NCBI RefSeq assembly: GCF_014495845.1
Contig: NZ_CP061080.1
Location: 2,469,001-2,533,000 of the forward strand
Source: Aquibium microcysteis
GTDB lineage: Bacteria; Pseudomonadota; Alphaproteobacteria; Rhizobiales; Rhizobiaceae
DNA length: 64,000 bases
Direction of reading: 5' to 3'
The position numbers were made by a program, and so were the translations under genes. Positions 22,622 through 32,166 of this stretch are shown piece after piece (positions within the stretch are counted from its first letter, which is position 1; every line of letters starts with the position of its first letter). The notes below the pieces were generated by a model. That model was not told where the DNA came from. It saw nothing but the letters and a program-made list of their open reading frames with translations, and ran no database searches.

Positions 22622-25600
22622 TGGAAGCAGAGCTTTTCGACGGGACCATCCTCGAGTTTCCCGAAGGCACCGCGCCGGAGGTCATCGCGCGCGTGGCGAA
22701 GCAGCAGACGGCGCTCCGCCAAGGTGCGCAGGGCGCGGCGTCTGCGGCCGACAATACGCCTGCGTGGGACAGGCGCGACGCGCGCGGCGTTCCTGGAGGC
22801 CAGCCGATGCCTCGCGCGGACGCCTCGCCCGCCCCGACGTTCGGCGACCGGGCGATGCAGACGTCAGCCGGTGTGCTCGGCTCTCCGATCGACATGATGA
22901 GCGAAATCCTCGCCGCCGTCGGCGCTCCGACGAGCGAGACGCCATTCATGGGCTCGCGCTTCATCGAGGGCACGATGCAGCAGATGAGCGGCAGGCGGGA
23001 AGCGGAGCAGATCGCCGCCTCCTCGCCTGGCGTCGCCCTGGACGGCGGGGCTCCGATCGGGGAGCGCGTCTATTCGAGCTTCCTGAACACGCCCGAAGCG
23101 CAGAGGCTCTATCTCACGAAGCGGTACGGCCAGGAGGGCCAGGGCTGGTATCGCATGGCAGACCGTTTCGGGAACCCGACCGACCGCATCGTGACGCGGG
23201 CCGAGGACGGTACGGAACGCCTCTTCAACCCGCCCGGCATCGACCTCGGCGACATCGCGGGCATGGCCGGCGGCGTGCCGGACGTGGTCGGCGCAGTCGG
23301 CGGCGCTGCGGCGTCCGTACCGGCCTATGCTGCCGGTCCTGCGGCCGGGATCCCGGCGTCCGCTGCCCTCTCGGCCACCGGCGCGCAGTTGGTGGGCGAG
23401 AGCGTCGGCCGGATGTTCCCCGAGAACCGGGCGGCCGAGCCGAGCATCGTTAGCGACGTGCTGCCGCGCGCCGGCGGCGAACTGACGACGGATGCGATCA
23501 TCGGCCTGATCACCGGCGGCGGCATGCATGCCGGAACCGCGCTGCTCAGCAAGGCCCGGGCGCCGTTTGCGGCCAGTGCGTCCGACCCGATGGCAGTGGA
23601 GTACCGCGCCGCGGCCGATCGGCTGCAGCGCCAGGGCTACGACATCGCGCCGCTTCCTTCCGAAGGAGGAGCGGGCGGGTTCATCCCGCGCGTCGAGGGC
23701 CTGCTGGAGAAGCTGCCGGGCTCGTCGGAGAAGATGCGTCAGTACCGCGAAAGCGGGGACCGCGCCGTCGACCAGTACCAGCGCGACCTCACGGGCGGCG
23801 TCGACCCGAACGCAGCAGGCCGTGAGGCCGTCGCGGAGCTTGGCACGCAGCGCCAGAATCTCGTCATCGACCGCGAACAGGCACTCGGCCGCGCCGATGA
23901 CATGATCGACGGCAACGAACGCGCTCTGACTGCCCGCCAGGGGCCTGAGATGAGCGCGGAAGCTGCCGGCAGGCGGACCCGTTCCGGCCTGGACCGCTCG
24001 CGGGAGCAGTTCCGAAGCGAAGCGAAGCGGCTCTATGACATCGCCCGCGCCGCGCCGGGCGGGATGGACCCGATCGTCGACATGACGCAGGTTCGCGATC
24101 AGGTGAAGCGGATTCGGGACGCGCTGCCGCCGAGCAAGGACGGCGGCGCCAGCTCGAAATTCGCCCCTCCGGGACTGTCCCGGTTCCTGACCGGCGTGGA
24201 CGAGATCGCGCCGCAGATCACGATCGACCAGGCGCGCCAGATGCGCACCCTCGTAAGCGACGCGATCGAGGACAAGGGTCTTCTTCCCGGCGTTCCGGAG
24301 CGCTACCTGGAACAGCTCCGGCAGTCCTTGTCGCGGGCGATCGATGGGAGCGTGGCAACCGCCGGATCGCCGGAACTCCGCTCCGCGCTCCGTGACGCGA
24401 ACACCTACTATGCGAAGAACATCGATCGCTTCTCCCGAAAGGGTGTGGTCGAGCTTTACCGCGATCCGACGAATCTCGGCTACGTCGAGGACAATCGCAT
24501 CGTGGAACGCATGCTCTCGGGCCGCGGCAATCCCGGCGTCATCCGCGAGACGCGAGACCTGATGGGCGCGCAGAGCCCCGAGTGGGCGAGCACGCGCCGG
24601 AACGCCGTCGAACAAATCCTCGGCACCGGCCGGAGCGAAACGCTCTACGGTCGCCGGCTGGTCAACGCAAACGGGCTGGTTTCCGAGTTGAACCGGCTCG
24701 ACGACGAGACGGTGCGGGAACTGTTCGGCGTGAAGGACGCGACGCAGCTTCGCAATCTCGCTGCCGACGTGTCGAACCGGTCGAAGTACCTCGATGCGGA
24801 CGCGCTTTCGGCCCAGGGCACGCCGAACATCCTCGGGCAGTTGCGCGCCGCTGCCGCGGCCGACGATCAGATCGCCCGTGAGTACCGCACCGGCGTCATC
24901 GCGCCGTTCCTGCGCGGCGAGAGCGGCGCCGCTGCGAGGATGAAGGCCGAAGAGCTTGTCCCGTGGCTGTATCGCCGCGCCTCGCCGGACGAGGCCCGCA
25001 TGGTGCTCGGCAAGATGCCGCCCGATGTCCGGGCCAACGTCGAGCGAGGCATCGTTGCCGACATCGTCGAAAGCTCCATCACGAAGGGCCGATCCGGGCT
25101 CGACGCCGTGCGCCGGCTCGTGAGCACCGAAGCGAACCCCGCCGACGCGGAGGGCATCGCGGAAATCCTCGGAGCCGGCGGCGACAGCGTCTCCCGCCAG
25201 CAGGCGGAACGGGTCAACGCGCTCCTTTCGCCCGACACCCGCCAGGCCCTTCGCGATCTGGCGGTCATCACAGCGCGGCGGCAGGAGCGGGACGCCACGA
25301 CCTCGGCGATCGGCGGGCTCGCAGCGGGCGCGGCGATCACGGGCATCCTTTCCCGCCCGGCCAGTGCCATCCAAGCAGCCGCCATCTCTCGCGGCCTGGC
25401 GCAGCTCGTCACGAATCCCGGCTTCCGCCAGTGGATGACGAACACGAAGCGGATCAGCCTCGACCCCGTGACGGAATCGCAGGCGATCGGCTTCGCGCCG
25501 GCTTGGGCGGACGTGCTGACCGGCGCTCTTGCCGAAGACGACGACGTTCAGGCCGCCATGGACTGGATCGGGGAAGGCGTCTCGCAGGTCGACGAGATCG

Positions 25601-25674
25601 GGCAGCGCACCGTCAGGCCGCCGTCCGGCGCGGAGACGTGGGAAGACTACTTCCGCACCATGGAAGCCCGCTGA
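22621..25674 (+). CDS. large internal virion / DNA-ejection protein, gp16 position
   Basis: Protein of 1017 residues. The N-terminus FDGTILEFPEGTAPEVIARVAK is the short 'DG(T/S)..E.P.GT.PE.I' domain found at the start of many phage ejection proteins. Two Ala/Gly-rich hydrophobic zones (around residues 215-265 and near 900) could cross or line a membrane. The rest is long helices (e.g. NLVIDREQALGRADDMIDGN). I do not see a lytic transglycosylase active site, which T7 gp16 has. It is the last gene of the late operon. A structural ejection role is likely, the exact assignment is inferred. Confidence 0.62.
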   Translation: MEAELFDGTILEFPEGTAPEVIARVAKQQTALRQGAQGAASAADNTPAWDRRDARGVPGGQPMPRADASPAPTFGDRAMQTSAGVLGSPIDMMSEILAAVGAPTSETPFMGSRFIEGTMQQMSGRREAEQIAASSPGVALDGGAPIGERVYSSFLNTPEAQRLYLTKRYGQEGQGWYRMADRFGNPTDRIVTRAEDGTERLFNPPGIDLGDIAGMAGGVPDVVGAVGGAAASVPAYAAGPAAGIPASAALSATGAQLVGESVGRMFPENRAAEPSIVSDVLPRAGGELTTDAIIGLITGGGMHAGTALLSKARAPFAASASDPMAVEYRAAADRLQRQGYDIAPLPSEGGAGGFIPRVEGLLEKLPGSSEKMRQYRESGDRAVDQYQRDLTGGVDPNAAGREAVAELGTQRQNLVIDREQALGRADDMIDGNERALTARQGPEMSAEAAGRRTRSGLDRSREQFRSEAKRLYDIARAAPGGMDPIVDMTQVRDQVKRIRDALPPSKDGGASSKFAPPGLSRFLTGVDEIAPQITIDQARQMRTLVSDAIEDKGLLPGVPERYLEQLRQSLSRAIDGSVATAGSPELRSALRDANTYYAKNIDRFSRKGVVELYRDPTNLGYVEDNRIVERMLSGRGNPGVIRETRDLMGAQSPEWASTRRNAVEQILGTGRSETLYGRRLVNANGLVSELNRLDDETVRELFGVKDATQLRNLAADVSNRSKYLDADALSAQGTPNILGQLRAAAAADDQIAREYRTGVIAPFLRGESGAAARMKAEELVPWLYRRASPDEARMVLGKMPPDVRANVERGIVADIVESSITKGRSGLDAVRRLVSTEANPADAEGIAEILGAGGDSVSRQQAERVNALLSPDTRQALRDLAVITARRQERDATTSAIGGLAAGAAITGILSRPASAIQAAAISRGLAQLVTNPGFRQWMTNTKRISLDPVTESQAIGFAPAWADVLTGALAEDDDVQAAMDWIGEGVSQVDEIGQRTVRPPSGAETWEDYFRTMEAR

Positions 25675-25693
25675 CGTTCGTCGGCGCCGCCGC

Positions 25694-26041
25694 TCAATCC
25701 GAGAAACGGCCTTCCCGGTTGGCCCACGCCAGATAGTCGGGATGGCCTGGCCGCGGCTGCGTGGGCAGCACGGGTCGAGACGAGCCCCCGCTGGCGAGCG
25801 GCGGGGCTTCCGGTCCGCGTGCGATCGAGCGAAGGCGCCGCCTCGAAAAGAATCGGCCGATCCCGGACGCCAAGGCGCCGAACACGGCCCCGACCACGAG
25901 GAGGATCCTGAAGGGCAGGAAAAGCACTTCGAGGATGATTCCGAGCACAGCCAGGCCCATGAACAGCGTCAGCCAGAACAGAACGACGATGCCGAGTACG
26001 CCGCCGACGACGAGGATCAGGAGCGTTCCAGCATCCGACAC
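25694..26041 (-). CDS. small membrane protein at the right end of the element
   Basis: Protein of 115 residues with two long hydrophobic segments: TLLILVVGGVLGIVVLFWLTLFMGLAVLGIIL and LFLPFRILLVVGAVFGALASGI, then a basic stretch (RFFSRRRLRSIARG) and a proline-rich cytoplasmic tail. No family recognised. It faces the late operon and lies between it and the right arm site. A superinfection-exclusion or lysis-related role is possible but nothing in the sequence proves it. Confidence 0.65.
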   Translation of the reverse strand: MSDAGTLLILVVGGVLGIVVLFWLTLFMGLAVLGIILEVLFLPFRILLVVGAVFGALASGIGRFFSRRRLRSIARGPEAPPLASGGSSRPVLPTQPRPGHPDYLAWANREGRFSD

Positions 26042-26188
26042 GTTGCTTGTCCTTCATCAAGGGCTCGGTGCTTTCGCCGAGCGGCCCGCGCGCCGGACGA
26101 TACTTCCACGCGGCACATTTCTGAAGGATATCCATGCACAGCTTCGCGGGGCACGCAATGCCGGGCGCCGGGACCGCTTCGCCCGCCG

Positions 26189-26211
26189 CGTGCTGCCCAG
26201 GTGCTGCCCGG
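26189..26211. repeat. right copy of paired TGCTGCCC repeat, probable integrase arm site
   Basis: Same 23-base unit as 6375-6397 with one mismatch (base 26200 G against T), direct orientation, 65 bases inside the right att repeat. A single inverted TGCTGCCCA also occurs near 25763-25771. Confidence 0.6.
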
Positions 26212-26275
26212 CCCTACAGGCGAGCCGGCCGCCCGGGGCGACATGTAACTAAGATGTTGAAAACATTGCGGAAAA

Positions 26276-26351
<76 letters not shown>

Positions 26352-26449
26352 GATCCGTCGAATGCGGTCGCCTTCTTGCATATCGAAATCCGAAGCGCAA
26401 GCGTAGTATGACGTGCATCGACGCATCGGGGAATCGGGCGCAGGCCGGG

Positions 26450-26656
26450 ATGGACGAGGACGGACGCAAAGCGGCAGGCGGCGGTACGGGAGCCGGCCGG
26501 GCGGAGAATGCGGCCGCCGAGCGCCGCAAGGCCCGGCTGGCCGAGCAGCTGCGGGTGAACCTGCAGCGCCGCAAGCAGCAGGCGCGCGCGCGCCGCGCCG
26601 GCGATGCCGACGAGCGCCAGGGACTGGACGTCGGGCCGGAGGTGCCGGAAAGCTGA
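26450..26656 (+). CDS. small basic conserved protein between tRNA-Thr and murA
   Basis: About 68 residues: MDEDGRKAAGGGTGAGRAEN, then ERRKARLAEQLRVNLQRRKQQARARR and a short acidic tail. Rhizobial genomes often carry a short protein with this '(A)RLAEQLR.NL.RRK.Q.R' core just upstream of murA. Its function is unknown. The start is uncertain: ATG 26408 adds 14 residues. Any start further upstream would translate the complement of tRNA-Thr and is rejected. Confidence 0.65.
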   Translation: MDEDGRKAAGGGTGAGRAENAAAERRKARLAEQLRVNLQRRKQQARARRAGDADERQGLDVGPEVPES

Positions 26657-26808
26657 CCGGTCGAATTTCCGCCGGTTTCTGCAAGCAGATCGGCTGCCGG
26701 GGACAGGCTTTCCTTGAAGGAACGCCGTCATTGCTCTAGGAGCGGCCAATTCAGGCGGGAGTCGCAACGGTCCCGGCCTCGGTACGCCCATCGGCGGAAG
26801 GACAGGAC

Positions 26809-28098
26809 ATGGATCGAATCAGGATCGTCGGGGGCAACGAACTCAAGGGTGTGATCCCGATCTCCGGCGCCAAGAACGCGGCGCTGCCCCTGATGATCGC
26901 CTCGCTTCTCACCGACGACACGCTGACGCTGGAGAACGTCCCGCATCTGGCCGACGTCGAGCAGCTGATCCGGATCCTCGGCAATCACGGCGTCGACTAT
27001 TCAGTGAACGGCCGTCGCGAGAGCCAGGACACCGGCTATTCGCGGACGATCCACTTCACGGCCCGCAACATCGTCGACACCACCGCGCCTTACGACCTCG
27101 TGTCGAAGATGCGCGCGAGCTTCTGGGTGATCGGCCCGCTTCTGGCGCGCATGGGCGAGGCGCGCGTGTCGCTGCCCGGCGGCTGCGCCATCGGCACGCG
27201 CCCGGTCGATCTCTTCATCGACGGGCTGCGCGCGCTCGGCGCCGAGATCGACATCGACACCGGCTACGTGGTGGCGAATGCGCCGAAGGGCCTGATCGGC
27301 ACGCGCTACGTCTTCCCGAAAGTCTCGGTCGGTGCGACCCACGTGCTGATGATGGCGGCGTCGCTCGCCCGCGGCGAGACCGTCCTCGAGAACGCCGCCC
27401 GCGAACCGGAGGTCGTCAACCTCGCCGACTGCCTGAACGCCATGGGCGCCCGGATCACGGGTGCCGGCACCTCGACCGTCACCATCGAGGGCGTCACGTC
27501 GCTCAAGGGCGCGCGCCACCGCATCATCCCGGACCGGATCGAGACCGGCACCTATGCCATGGCCGTCGCCATGACCGGCGGCGACGTGCTGCTCCAGGGC
27601 GCCCGCGCCGACCTTCTGCAGAGCGCACTCGAGACGCTGACGCGGACCGGAGCGCACGTCACCCAGACCAACGAAGGCATTCGCGTCGCCCGCAACGGCG
27701 CCGGCATCGCGCCCGTCGACGTGACCACGGAGCCCTTCCCGGGCTTCCCGACCGATCTGCAGGCCCAGTTCATGGGCCTGATGACGATGGCGACCGGACG
27801 CTCGAGGATCACCGAGACGATCTTCGAGAACCGCTTCATGCATGTCCAGGAACTCGCCCGCTTCGGCGCCCGCATCAGCCTGTCGGGGCAGTCGGCCATC
27901 GTCGACGGCGTGTCCAGGCTGAAGGGCGCGCCGGTGATGGCGACGGACCTGCGGGCCTCCGTCTCGCTCGTCATCGCGGCGCTGGCGGCCGAAGGAGAGA
28001 GCACCGTCAACCGTGTCTACCACCTCGACCGCGGCTTCGAGCGGCTGGAGGAGAAGCTGTCGCGCTGCGGCGCGACGGTGGAGCGCATCTCCGGCTGA
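26809..28098 (+). CDS. murA: UDP-N-acetylglucosamine 1-carboxyvinyltransferase
   Basis: Protein of 429 residues, family length. First committed step of peptidoglycan synthesis: it adds enolpyruvate from PEP to UDP-GlcNAc in the cytoplasm. The catalytic Lys22-Asn23 pair is in SGAKNAALP. The loop Cys (target of fosfomycin) is C126 in [27 protein letters not shown] and [10 protein letters not shown] are the other family blocks. A clean AAGGACAGG ribosome site precedes ATG. It heads the conserved rhizobial block that goes on to hisD and infA. Confidence 0.98.
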   Translation: MDRIRIVGGNELKGVIPISGAKNAALPLMIASLLTDDTLTLENVPHLADVEQLIRILGNHGVDYSVNGRRESQDTGYSRTIHFTARNIVDTTAPYDLVSKMRASFWVIGPLLARMGEARVSLPGGCAIGTRPVDLFIDGLRALGAEIDIDTGYVVANAPKGLIGTRYVFPKVSVGATHVLMMAASLARGETVLENAAREPEVVNLADCLNAMGARITGAGTSTVTIEGVTSLKGARHRIIPDRIETGTYAMAVAMTGGDVLLQGARADLLQSALETLTRTGAHVTQTNEGIRVARNGAGIAPVDVTTEPFPGFPTDLQAQFMGLMTMATGRSRITETIFENRFMHVQELARFGARISLSGQSAIVDGVSRLKGAPVMATDLRASVSLVIAALAAEGESTVNRVYHLDRGFERLEEKLSRCGATVERISG

Positions 28099-28210
28099 GT
28101 GCCGCCCGCCGGTGGCGGGAAGGGGCGCAAGTCCCGCCCGATCGCCGCATTGCATGATCGGACGAGACCGCCTAACACAGGGCCGATACCGAACGATCGG
28201 ACGTGAGTTC

Positions 28211-28645
28211 ATGCCTCCGCTGAAACTGCTCGCCCTCGATGCCGAAGACCTGCAGGTGGTGTCCGCGCATGTGCAGGATGCCGTGCTGCGGGTCGGCGAC
28301 ATCGACTGGCGTGCGCAGGAGAAGCGGGTGGTGATCGCCATGAACCGCTTCGTGTGGGAGGCGCCGAAGAGGTTGTTCAGCCGGCACGACGAGCGCCGCA
28401 GGGCAGCCCTCCATTTCGACCGCGTGCTTTCCGTCAGGACCGCAGGCATCGACCGCGACAGGCCGGCCGAGGTGCTGTCGCTGCTGGCGGTCCGCTTCGA
28501 GGAGACGGACGCGCCGGCCGGGCACGTCGATCTGCTCTTCTCGGGCGGCGCCACGATGCGGCTCGAGGTCGAGTGCATCGAGGCGCGGGTCGCCGACATC
28601 GGCGGCGCGTGGGAGGCAACCTCCCGCCCCGCGCACCGCGTCTGA
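28211..28645 (+). CDS. DUF2948 family protein
   Basis: Protein of 144 residues: MPPLKLLALDAEDLQVVSAH, DAVLRVGDIDWRAQEKRVVIAMNRF, then FSRHDERRRAALHFDRV and LLFSGGATMRLEVECIEARV. These match DUF2948, an alphaproteobacterial family found between murA and hisD, with no established function. ATG 28211 matches the usual family start. The open frame continues upstream through non-coding sequence. The hisD gene follows 18 bases later, so they are probably cotranscribed. Confidence 0.9.
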   Translation: MPPLKLLALDAEDLQVVSAHVQDAVLRVGDIDWRAQEKRVVIAMNRFVWEAPKRLFSRHDERRRAALHFDRVLSVRTAGIDRDRPAEVLSLLAVRFEETDAPAGHVDLLFSGGATMRLEVECIEARVADIGGAWEATSRPAHRV

Positions 28646-28663
28646 TATCCGCTGGGAATCCGA

Positions 28664-29956
28664 ATGGCCATCACGCTCCTTTCCACCGCCCCGGAGTTCG
28701 AAGCGGACTTCGTCGCGTTTCTGTCGACGAAGCGCGAGGTTTCGGAGGACGTCGACCAGACGGTGCGCGCGATCCTCGCCCGGGTGCGCGCCGAAGGCGA
28801 CGCAGCCCTGGTCGAGTATACCAACCGCTTCGACCGCAACGGCTTCACGGCGGCGAGCCTGGCGGTGACGCGAGACGAGATCGCCGAAGCCGTCGCCGGC
28901 GCCGATCCGCGGACGGTCGAGGCGCTGACGCTGGCGCGCGACCGCATCGCCTCCCACCACGCCCGCCAGATGCCGCACGACGACCGCTACGTCGACCCGA
29001 TCGGCGTGGAACTCGGCTCGCGCTGGACGGCGATCGAATCGGTCGGCCTCTACGTGCCCGGCGGCACGGCGAGCTACCCGAGTTCCGTGCTGATGAACGC
29101 GGTGCCCGCCCGGGTGGCCGGCGTCGAGCGCATCGTCATCGTCGTGCCCGCCCCCGACGGCGTGCTCAACCCGCTCGTCCTCGTCGCGGCGCACCTGGCG
29201 GGCGTCAGCGAGATCTACCGGATCGGCGGCGCGCAGGCCGTGGCGGCACTGGCCTACGGGACGCAGACCATCCGCCCCGTCGCCAAGATCGTCGGTCCCG
29301 GCAACGCCTATGTCGCGGCGGCCAAGCGGCAGGTCTTCGGCACCGTCGGCATCGACATGATCGCAGGCCCATCCGAGGTTTTGGTGATCGCCGATGCGGA
29401 AAACGATCCGGACTGGATCGCCGCGGACCTGCTCGCCCAGGCCGAACACGATGCGGCCGCGCAGTCGATCCTGATCACCGACGACGCCGCCTTCGGCCGC
29501 AGCGTCGAGCAGGCCGTCGAGCGGCAGATCGCCACCCTCCCCCGCGCTGAAACCGCAGCGGCCAGCTGGCGTGACTTCGGCGCCGTGATCGTCGTGCCCG
29601 ACCTCGACGCGGCCGTGCCGCTCGCCGACCGCATCGCGGCCGAGCATCTCGAACTGGCCTTCGCAGGTGCCGAGGCCTTCGTGCCGAAGATCCGCAATGC
29701 CGGCGCGATCTTCATCGGCCGGCACACGCCGGAGGTCATCGGCGACTATGTCGGCGGGTCGAACCATGTGCTGCCGACGGCGCGCTCGGCGCGCTTCTCG
29801 TCGGGCCTGTCGGTCCTCGACTTCGTCAAGCGGACCTCCCTGCTCAAGCTCGGAGCGGACCAGCTGCGCGCTCTCGCGCCGGCCGCCATCGCGCTCGCCG
29901 AAGCCGAGGGGCTCGGCGCGCATGCGCGATCGGTCGCCATTCGCCTCAATCTCTAG
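28664..29956 (+). CDS. hisD: histidinol dehydrogenase
   Basis: Protein of 430 residues. Catalyses the last two steps of histidine synthesis, L-histidinol to L-histidine, using two NAD+ and a zinc ion. Seen: VGLYVPGGTASYPSSVLM, the NAD site GGAQAVAALAYG, KIVGPGNAYVAAAKRQVFG, DMIAGPSEVLVIAD, AEHDAAAQSILIT (zinc ligand region), AAEHLELAF and GGSNHVLPT. All family motifs are present, so it should be active. It lies in a housekeeping block and not in a his operon, as usual for rhizobia. Confidence 0.98.
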   Translation: MAITLLSTAPEFEADFVAFLSTKREVSEDVDQTVRAILARVRAEGDAALVEYTNRFDRNGFTAASLAVTRDEIAEAVAGADPRTVEALTLARDRIASHHARQMPHDDRYVDPIGVELGSRWTAIESVGLYVPGGTASYPSSVLMNAVPARVAGVERIVIVVPAPDGVLNPLVLVAAHLAGVSEIYRIGGAQAVAALAYGTQTIRPVAKIVGPGNAYVAAAKRQVFGTVGIDMIAGPSEVLVIADAENDPDWIAADLLAQAEHDAAAQSILITDDAAFGRSVEQAVERQIATLPRAETAAASWRDFGAVIVVPDLDAAVPLADRIAAEHLELAFAGAEAFVPKIRNAGAIFIGRHTPEVIGDYVGGSNHVLPTARSARFSSGLSVLDFVKRTSLLKLGADQLRALAPAAIALAEAEGLGAHARSVAIRLNL

Positions 29957-29965
29957 GAGCCTGCG

Positions 29966-30451
29966 GTGGGTGCGGACGCGGCAAGCAACCATCGGCTGAT
30001 CGACGTCGAGCTCGACGAGTCGATCGGACGGTCCACGCCCGACGTCGAGCACGAGCGCGCCGTCGCCATTTTCGACCTGATCGAGGAGAACGTCTTCCAC
30101 CCCGTCGGCGACGCGGACGGCGGTCCCTACAGGCTGAAGCTGTCGCTGGTCGATTCGCGCCTCGTCTTCGCCGTCTCGCGCGAGGACGGCAGCGCCATCG
30201 TCACGCACATCCTGTCGCTGACGCCGTTCCGTCGCATCGTGAAGGACTACTTCATGATCTGCGAGAGCTACTACGAGGCGATCCGCTCCTCCACGCCCTC
30301 CCAGATCGAGGCGATCGACATGGGCCGCCGCGGTCTGCACAACGAGGGATCGCGCACCCTCATGGACCGCCTGTCGGGGAAGATCGAGGTCGATTTCGAT
30401 ACGGCGCGTCGGCTCTTCACGCTGGTCTGCGTGCTGCACTGGCGCGGGTAG
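29966..30451 (+). CDS. UPF0262 family protein
   Basis: Protein of 161 residues with GTG start. [75 protein letters not shown] and [17 protein letters not shown] match UPF0262, an alphaproteobacterial family of unknown function, always near hisD and infA. It starts nine bases after the hisD stop and ends five bases before the next gene, so the genes form an operon. Confidence 0.93.
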   Translation: MGADAASNHRLIDVELDESIGRSTPDVEHERAVAIFDLIEENVFHPVGDADGGPYRLKLSLVDSRLVFAVSREDGSAIVTHILSLTPFRRIVKDYFMICESYYEAIRSSTPSQIEAIDMGRRGLHNEGSRTLMDRLSGKIEVDFDTARRLFTLVCVLHWRG

Positions 30452-30456
30452 AAGGC

Positions 30457-30945
30457 GTGGCCGACACGCCGCCAACCGACCAGGCCGTGCCCGGCGCGCC
30501 GTCCGGCCGCACGCCCGGATCGGTCCTCTTCCTGTGCGGCATGAACGCGATCCGGTCGCCCATGGCCGAACTGATCGCCCGCCGGCTGCTGCCCGGAGTC
30601 TACGTGGCATCGGCCGGCGTGCGGCCCGGCGAGCGCGATCCCTTCGTCGACGCCGTCCTCGCCGAGCAGAACCTGTCGCTCGGTCAGCGTCAGCCGCGCC
30701 TGCTCGACGATCTGGAGGACGGCTATTTCGACCTCATCGTGACGCTGGCGCCCGAGGCGCACCATGCCGCCCTCGACATGACGCGCGCGCTTGCCTCGGA
30801 CGTCGAATACTGGCCGATGCCCGACCCCTCGACCGCAGGCGGCACGCGCGACCAGATCCTTGCAGCCTACCGCGACGTGCGCGACCGCCTCGCGCGGCGG
30901 ATAGGCACGCGTTTCGGCGTCGACGCCAGGATTCCGCCCCGGTGA
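30457..30945 (+). CDS. low-molecular-weight protein-tyrosine-phosphatase-like protein
   Basis: Protein of 162 residues with GTG start. The phosphate loop VLFLCGMNAIRSPMAE has C27-x5-R33-S, and the general acid Asp123 lies in YWPMPDPS, so the LMW-PTP catalytic set is present. The loop departs from the usual C-x-G-N-x-C-R-S in order (C-G-M-N-A-I-R-S) but keeps spacing and Asn. The substrate is not known. The first ~20 residues are a variable lead. Position between UPF0262 and infA is conserved in rhizobia. Confidence 0.88.
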   Translation: MADTPPTDQAVPGAPSGRTPGSVLFLCGMNAIRSPMAELIARRLLPGVYVASAGVRPGERDPFVDAVLAEQNLSLGQRQPRLLDDLEDGYFDLIVTLAPEAHHAALDMTRALASDVEYWPMPDPSTAGGTRDQILAAYRDVRDRLARRIGTRFGVDARIPPR

Positions 30946-31044
30946 AGAACGAGGTTCACAATCCGGGCATAATACGATAGGTTCCGCGCAATTCCCGGCC
31001 CGGACCCGCTCCGCGCCGGGCTTTCACTCATGAAAAGGTATCGA

Positions 31045-31263
31045 ATGCCGAAGGAAGAAGTCCTCGAGTTTCCGGGCACCGTCACGGAATTGCTCCCCAA
31101 CGCGATGTTCCGGGTGAAGCTCGAAAACGAGCACGAGATCATCGCTCATACCGCCGGCCGCATGCGCAAGAACCGTATTCGCGTGCTGACGGGCGACAAG
31201 GTGCTCGTCGAGATGACGCCCTACGACCTGACCAAGGGCCGCATCACCTACCGCTTCAAGTAG
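31045..31263 (+). CDS. infA: translation initiation factor IF-1
   Basis: Protein of 72 residues, exactly the family length: [20 protein letters not shown], then [51 protein letters not shown], a single OB fold. It binds the 30S A site during initiation. The second residue is Pro rather than the common Ala. An in-frame ATG at 31030 would add five residues (MKRYR); the 31045 start matches the family. Confidence 0.98.
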   Translation: MPKEEVLEFPGTVTELLPNAMFRVKLENEHEIIAHTAGRMRKNRIRVLTGDKVLVEMTPYDLTKGRITYRFK

Positions 31264-31310
31264 CCGCGCCGCGGCTCCATGCGTGCGCCTGCAGCGCCGA
31301 CAGGATTTCG

Positions 31311-31946
31311 ATGAGCGTTTTCCAGAAGCTGGTGCTCGCTTCGGGGTCTCCCCGCCGCATCGAACTGCTCCAGCAGGCCGGGATCGAACCGCACCGGATC
31401 TGCCCCGCCGACATCGACGAGACGCCGCAGCGGGCCGAACAGCCGCGCTCGCTGGCCAAGCGGCTGTCGAAGGAGAAGGCCGAGCGGGCCTTCGCGACCC
31501 TGTCCGCCGAGGACGGCTGGGAACGCGATGCCTACGTCCTCGCCGCCGACACGGTGGTGGCCGTGGGACGGCGCATCCTGCCGAAGGCCGAACTGCTCGA
31601 CGACGCCACCGCCTGCCTGCGCCTGCTTTCTGGACGGTCGCACCGCGTCTACACCGGCCTCTGCCTGATCACGCCTGCCGGCAAGGTCCGCCAGAACCTC
31701 GTCGACACGCGCGTGCGTTTCAAGCGGCTGTCGCGCGACGAGACCGAGAGCTACCTCGCTTCCGGAGAATGGCGGGGAAAGGCCGGCGGCTATGCCATCC
31801 AGGGTCTGGCGGGCACCTTCGTCATCAAGCTGGTGGGCTCCTATACCAACGTCGTCGGACTGCCGCTCTACGAGACCGTCTCGCTCCTCGCGGGCGAGGG
31901 CTACAAGGTTCATTTCAACTGGGTCTCGGGCCTGGGGACCGCGTGA
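31311..31946 (+). CDS. maf: Maf family nucleotide pyrophosphatase
   Basis: Protein of 211 residues. [19 protein letters not shown] is the Maf/YhdE signature. [18 protein letters not shown] carries the catalytic Asp, and [36 protein letters not shown] and [12 protein letters not shown] follow. Members hydrolyse nucleoside triphosphates such as dTTP, UTP and modified pyrimidines, cleansing the pool and slowing septation. Cotranscription with yacG, seven bases downstream, is likely. Confidence 0.95.
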   Translation: MSVFQKLVLASGSPRRIELLQQAGIEPHRICPADIDETPQRAEQPRSLAKRLSKEKAERAFATLSAEDGWERDAYVLAADTVVAVGRRILPKAELLDDATACLRLLSGRSHRVYTGLCLITPAGKVRQNLVDTRVRFKRLSRDETESYLASGEWRGKAGGYAIQGLAGTFVIKLVGSYTNVVGLPLYETVSLLAGEGYKVHFNWVSGLGTA

Positions 31947-31953
31947 GGCGCCG

Positions 31954-32166
31954 ATGACGGCCAAGGTTCCCTCGAGCGTCACGCCGCTGCGCCCCCGCGT
32001 CAAATGTCCCGAATGCGGCAGGCCCTCGGCGCGCGAGACCTATCCCTTCTGCTCCACCCGCTGCAAGGACCGCGACTTGAACCGCTGGCTCTCGGGCGCC
32101 TACGTCATCCCCGGCGAACCCGCCGACGCCGATCCGGGCGATCGCCGCGACCGCGACGAGGACTAA
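31954..32166 (+). CDS. yacG: DNA gyrase inhibitor YacG
   Basis: Protein of 70 residues. The four zinc cysteines are in KCPECGRPS and [23 protein letters not shown], the YacG signature. An acidic tail follows ([13 protein letters not shown]). In E. coli YacG binds GyrB and blocks DNA binding. The long rightward frame upstream was not used because the family starts at this ATG. Confidence 0.95.
   Translation: MTAKVPSSVTPLRPRVKCPECGRPSARETYPFCSTRCKDRDLNRWLSGAYVIPGEPADADPGDRRDRDED

Noticed and set aside
27001..30610. Very long minus-strand ORFs (27001-28947 and 28172-30610) opposite murA, DUF2948, hisD and UPF0262
   Set aside because: Antisense shadows of genes in GC-rich DNA: biased composition, no ribosome site, no motif, and the plus-strand genes are certain.
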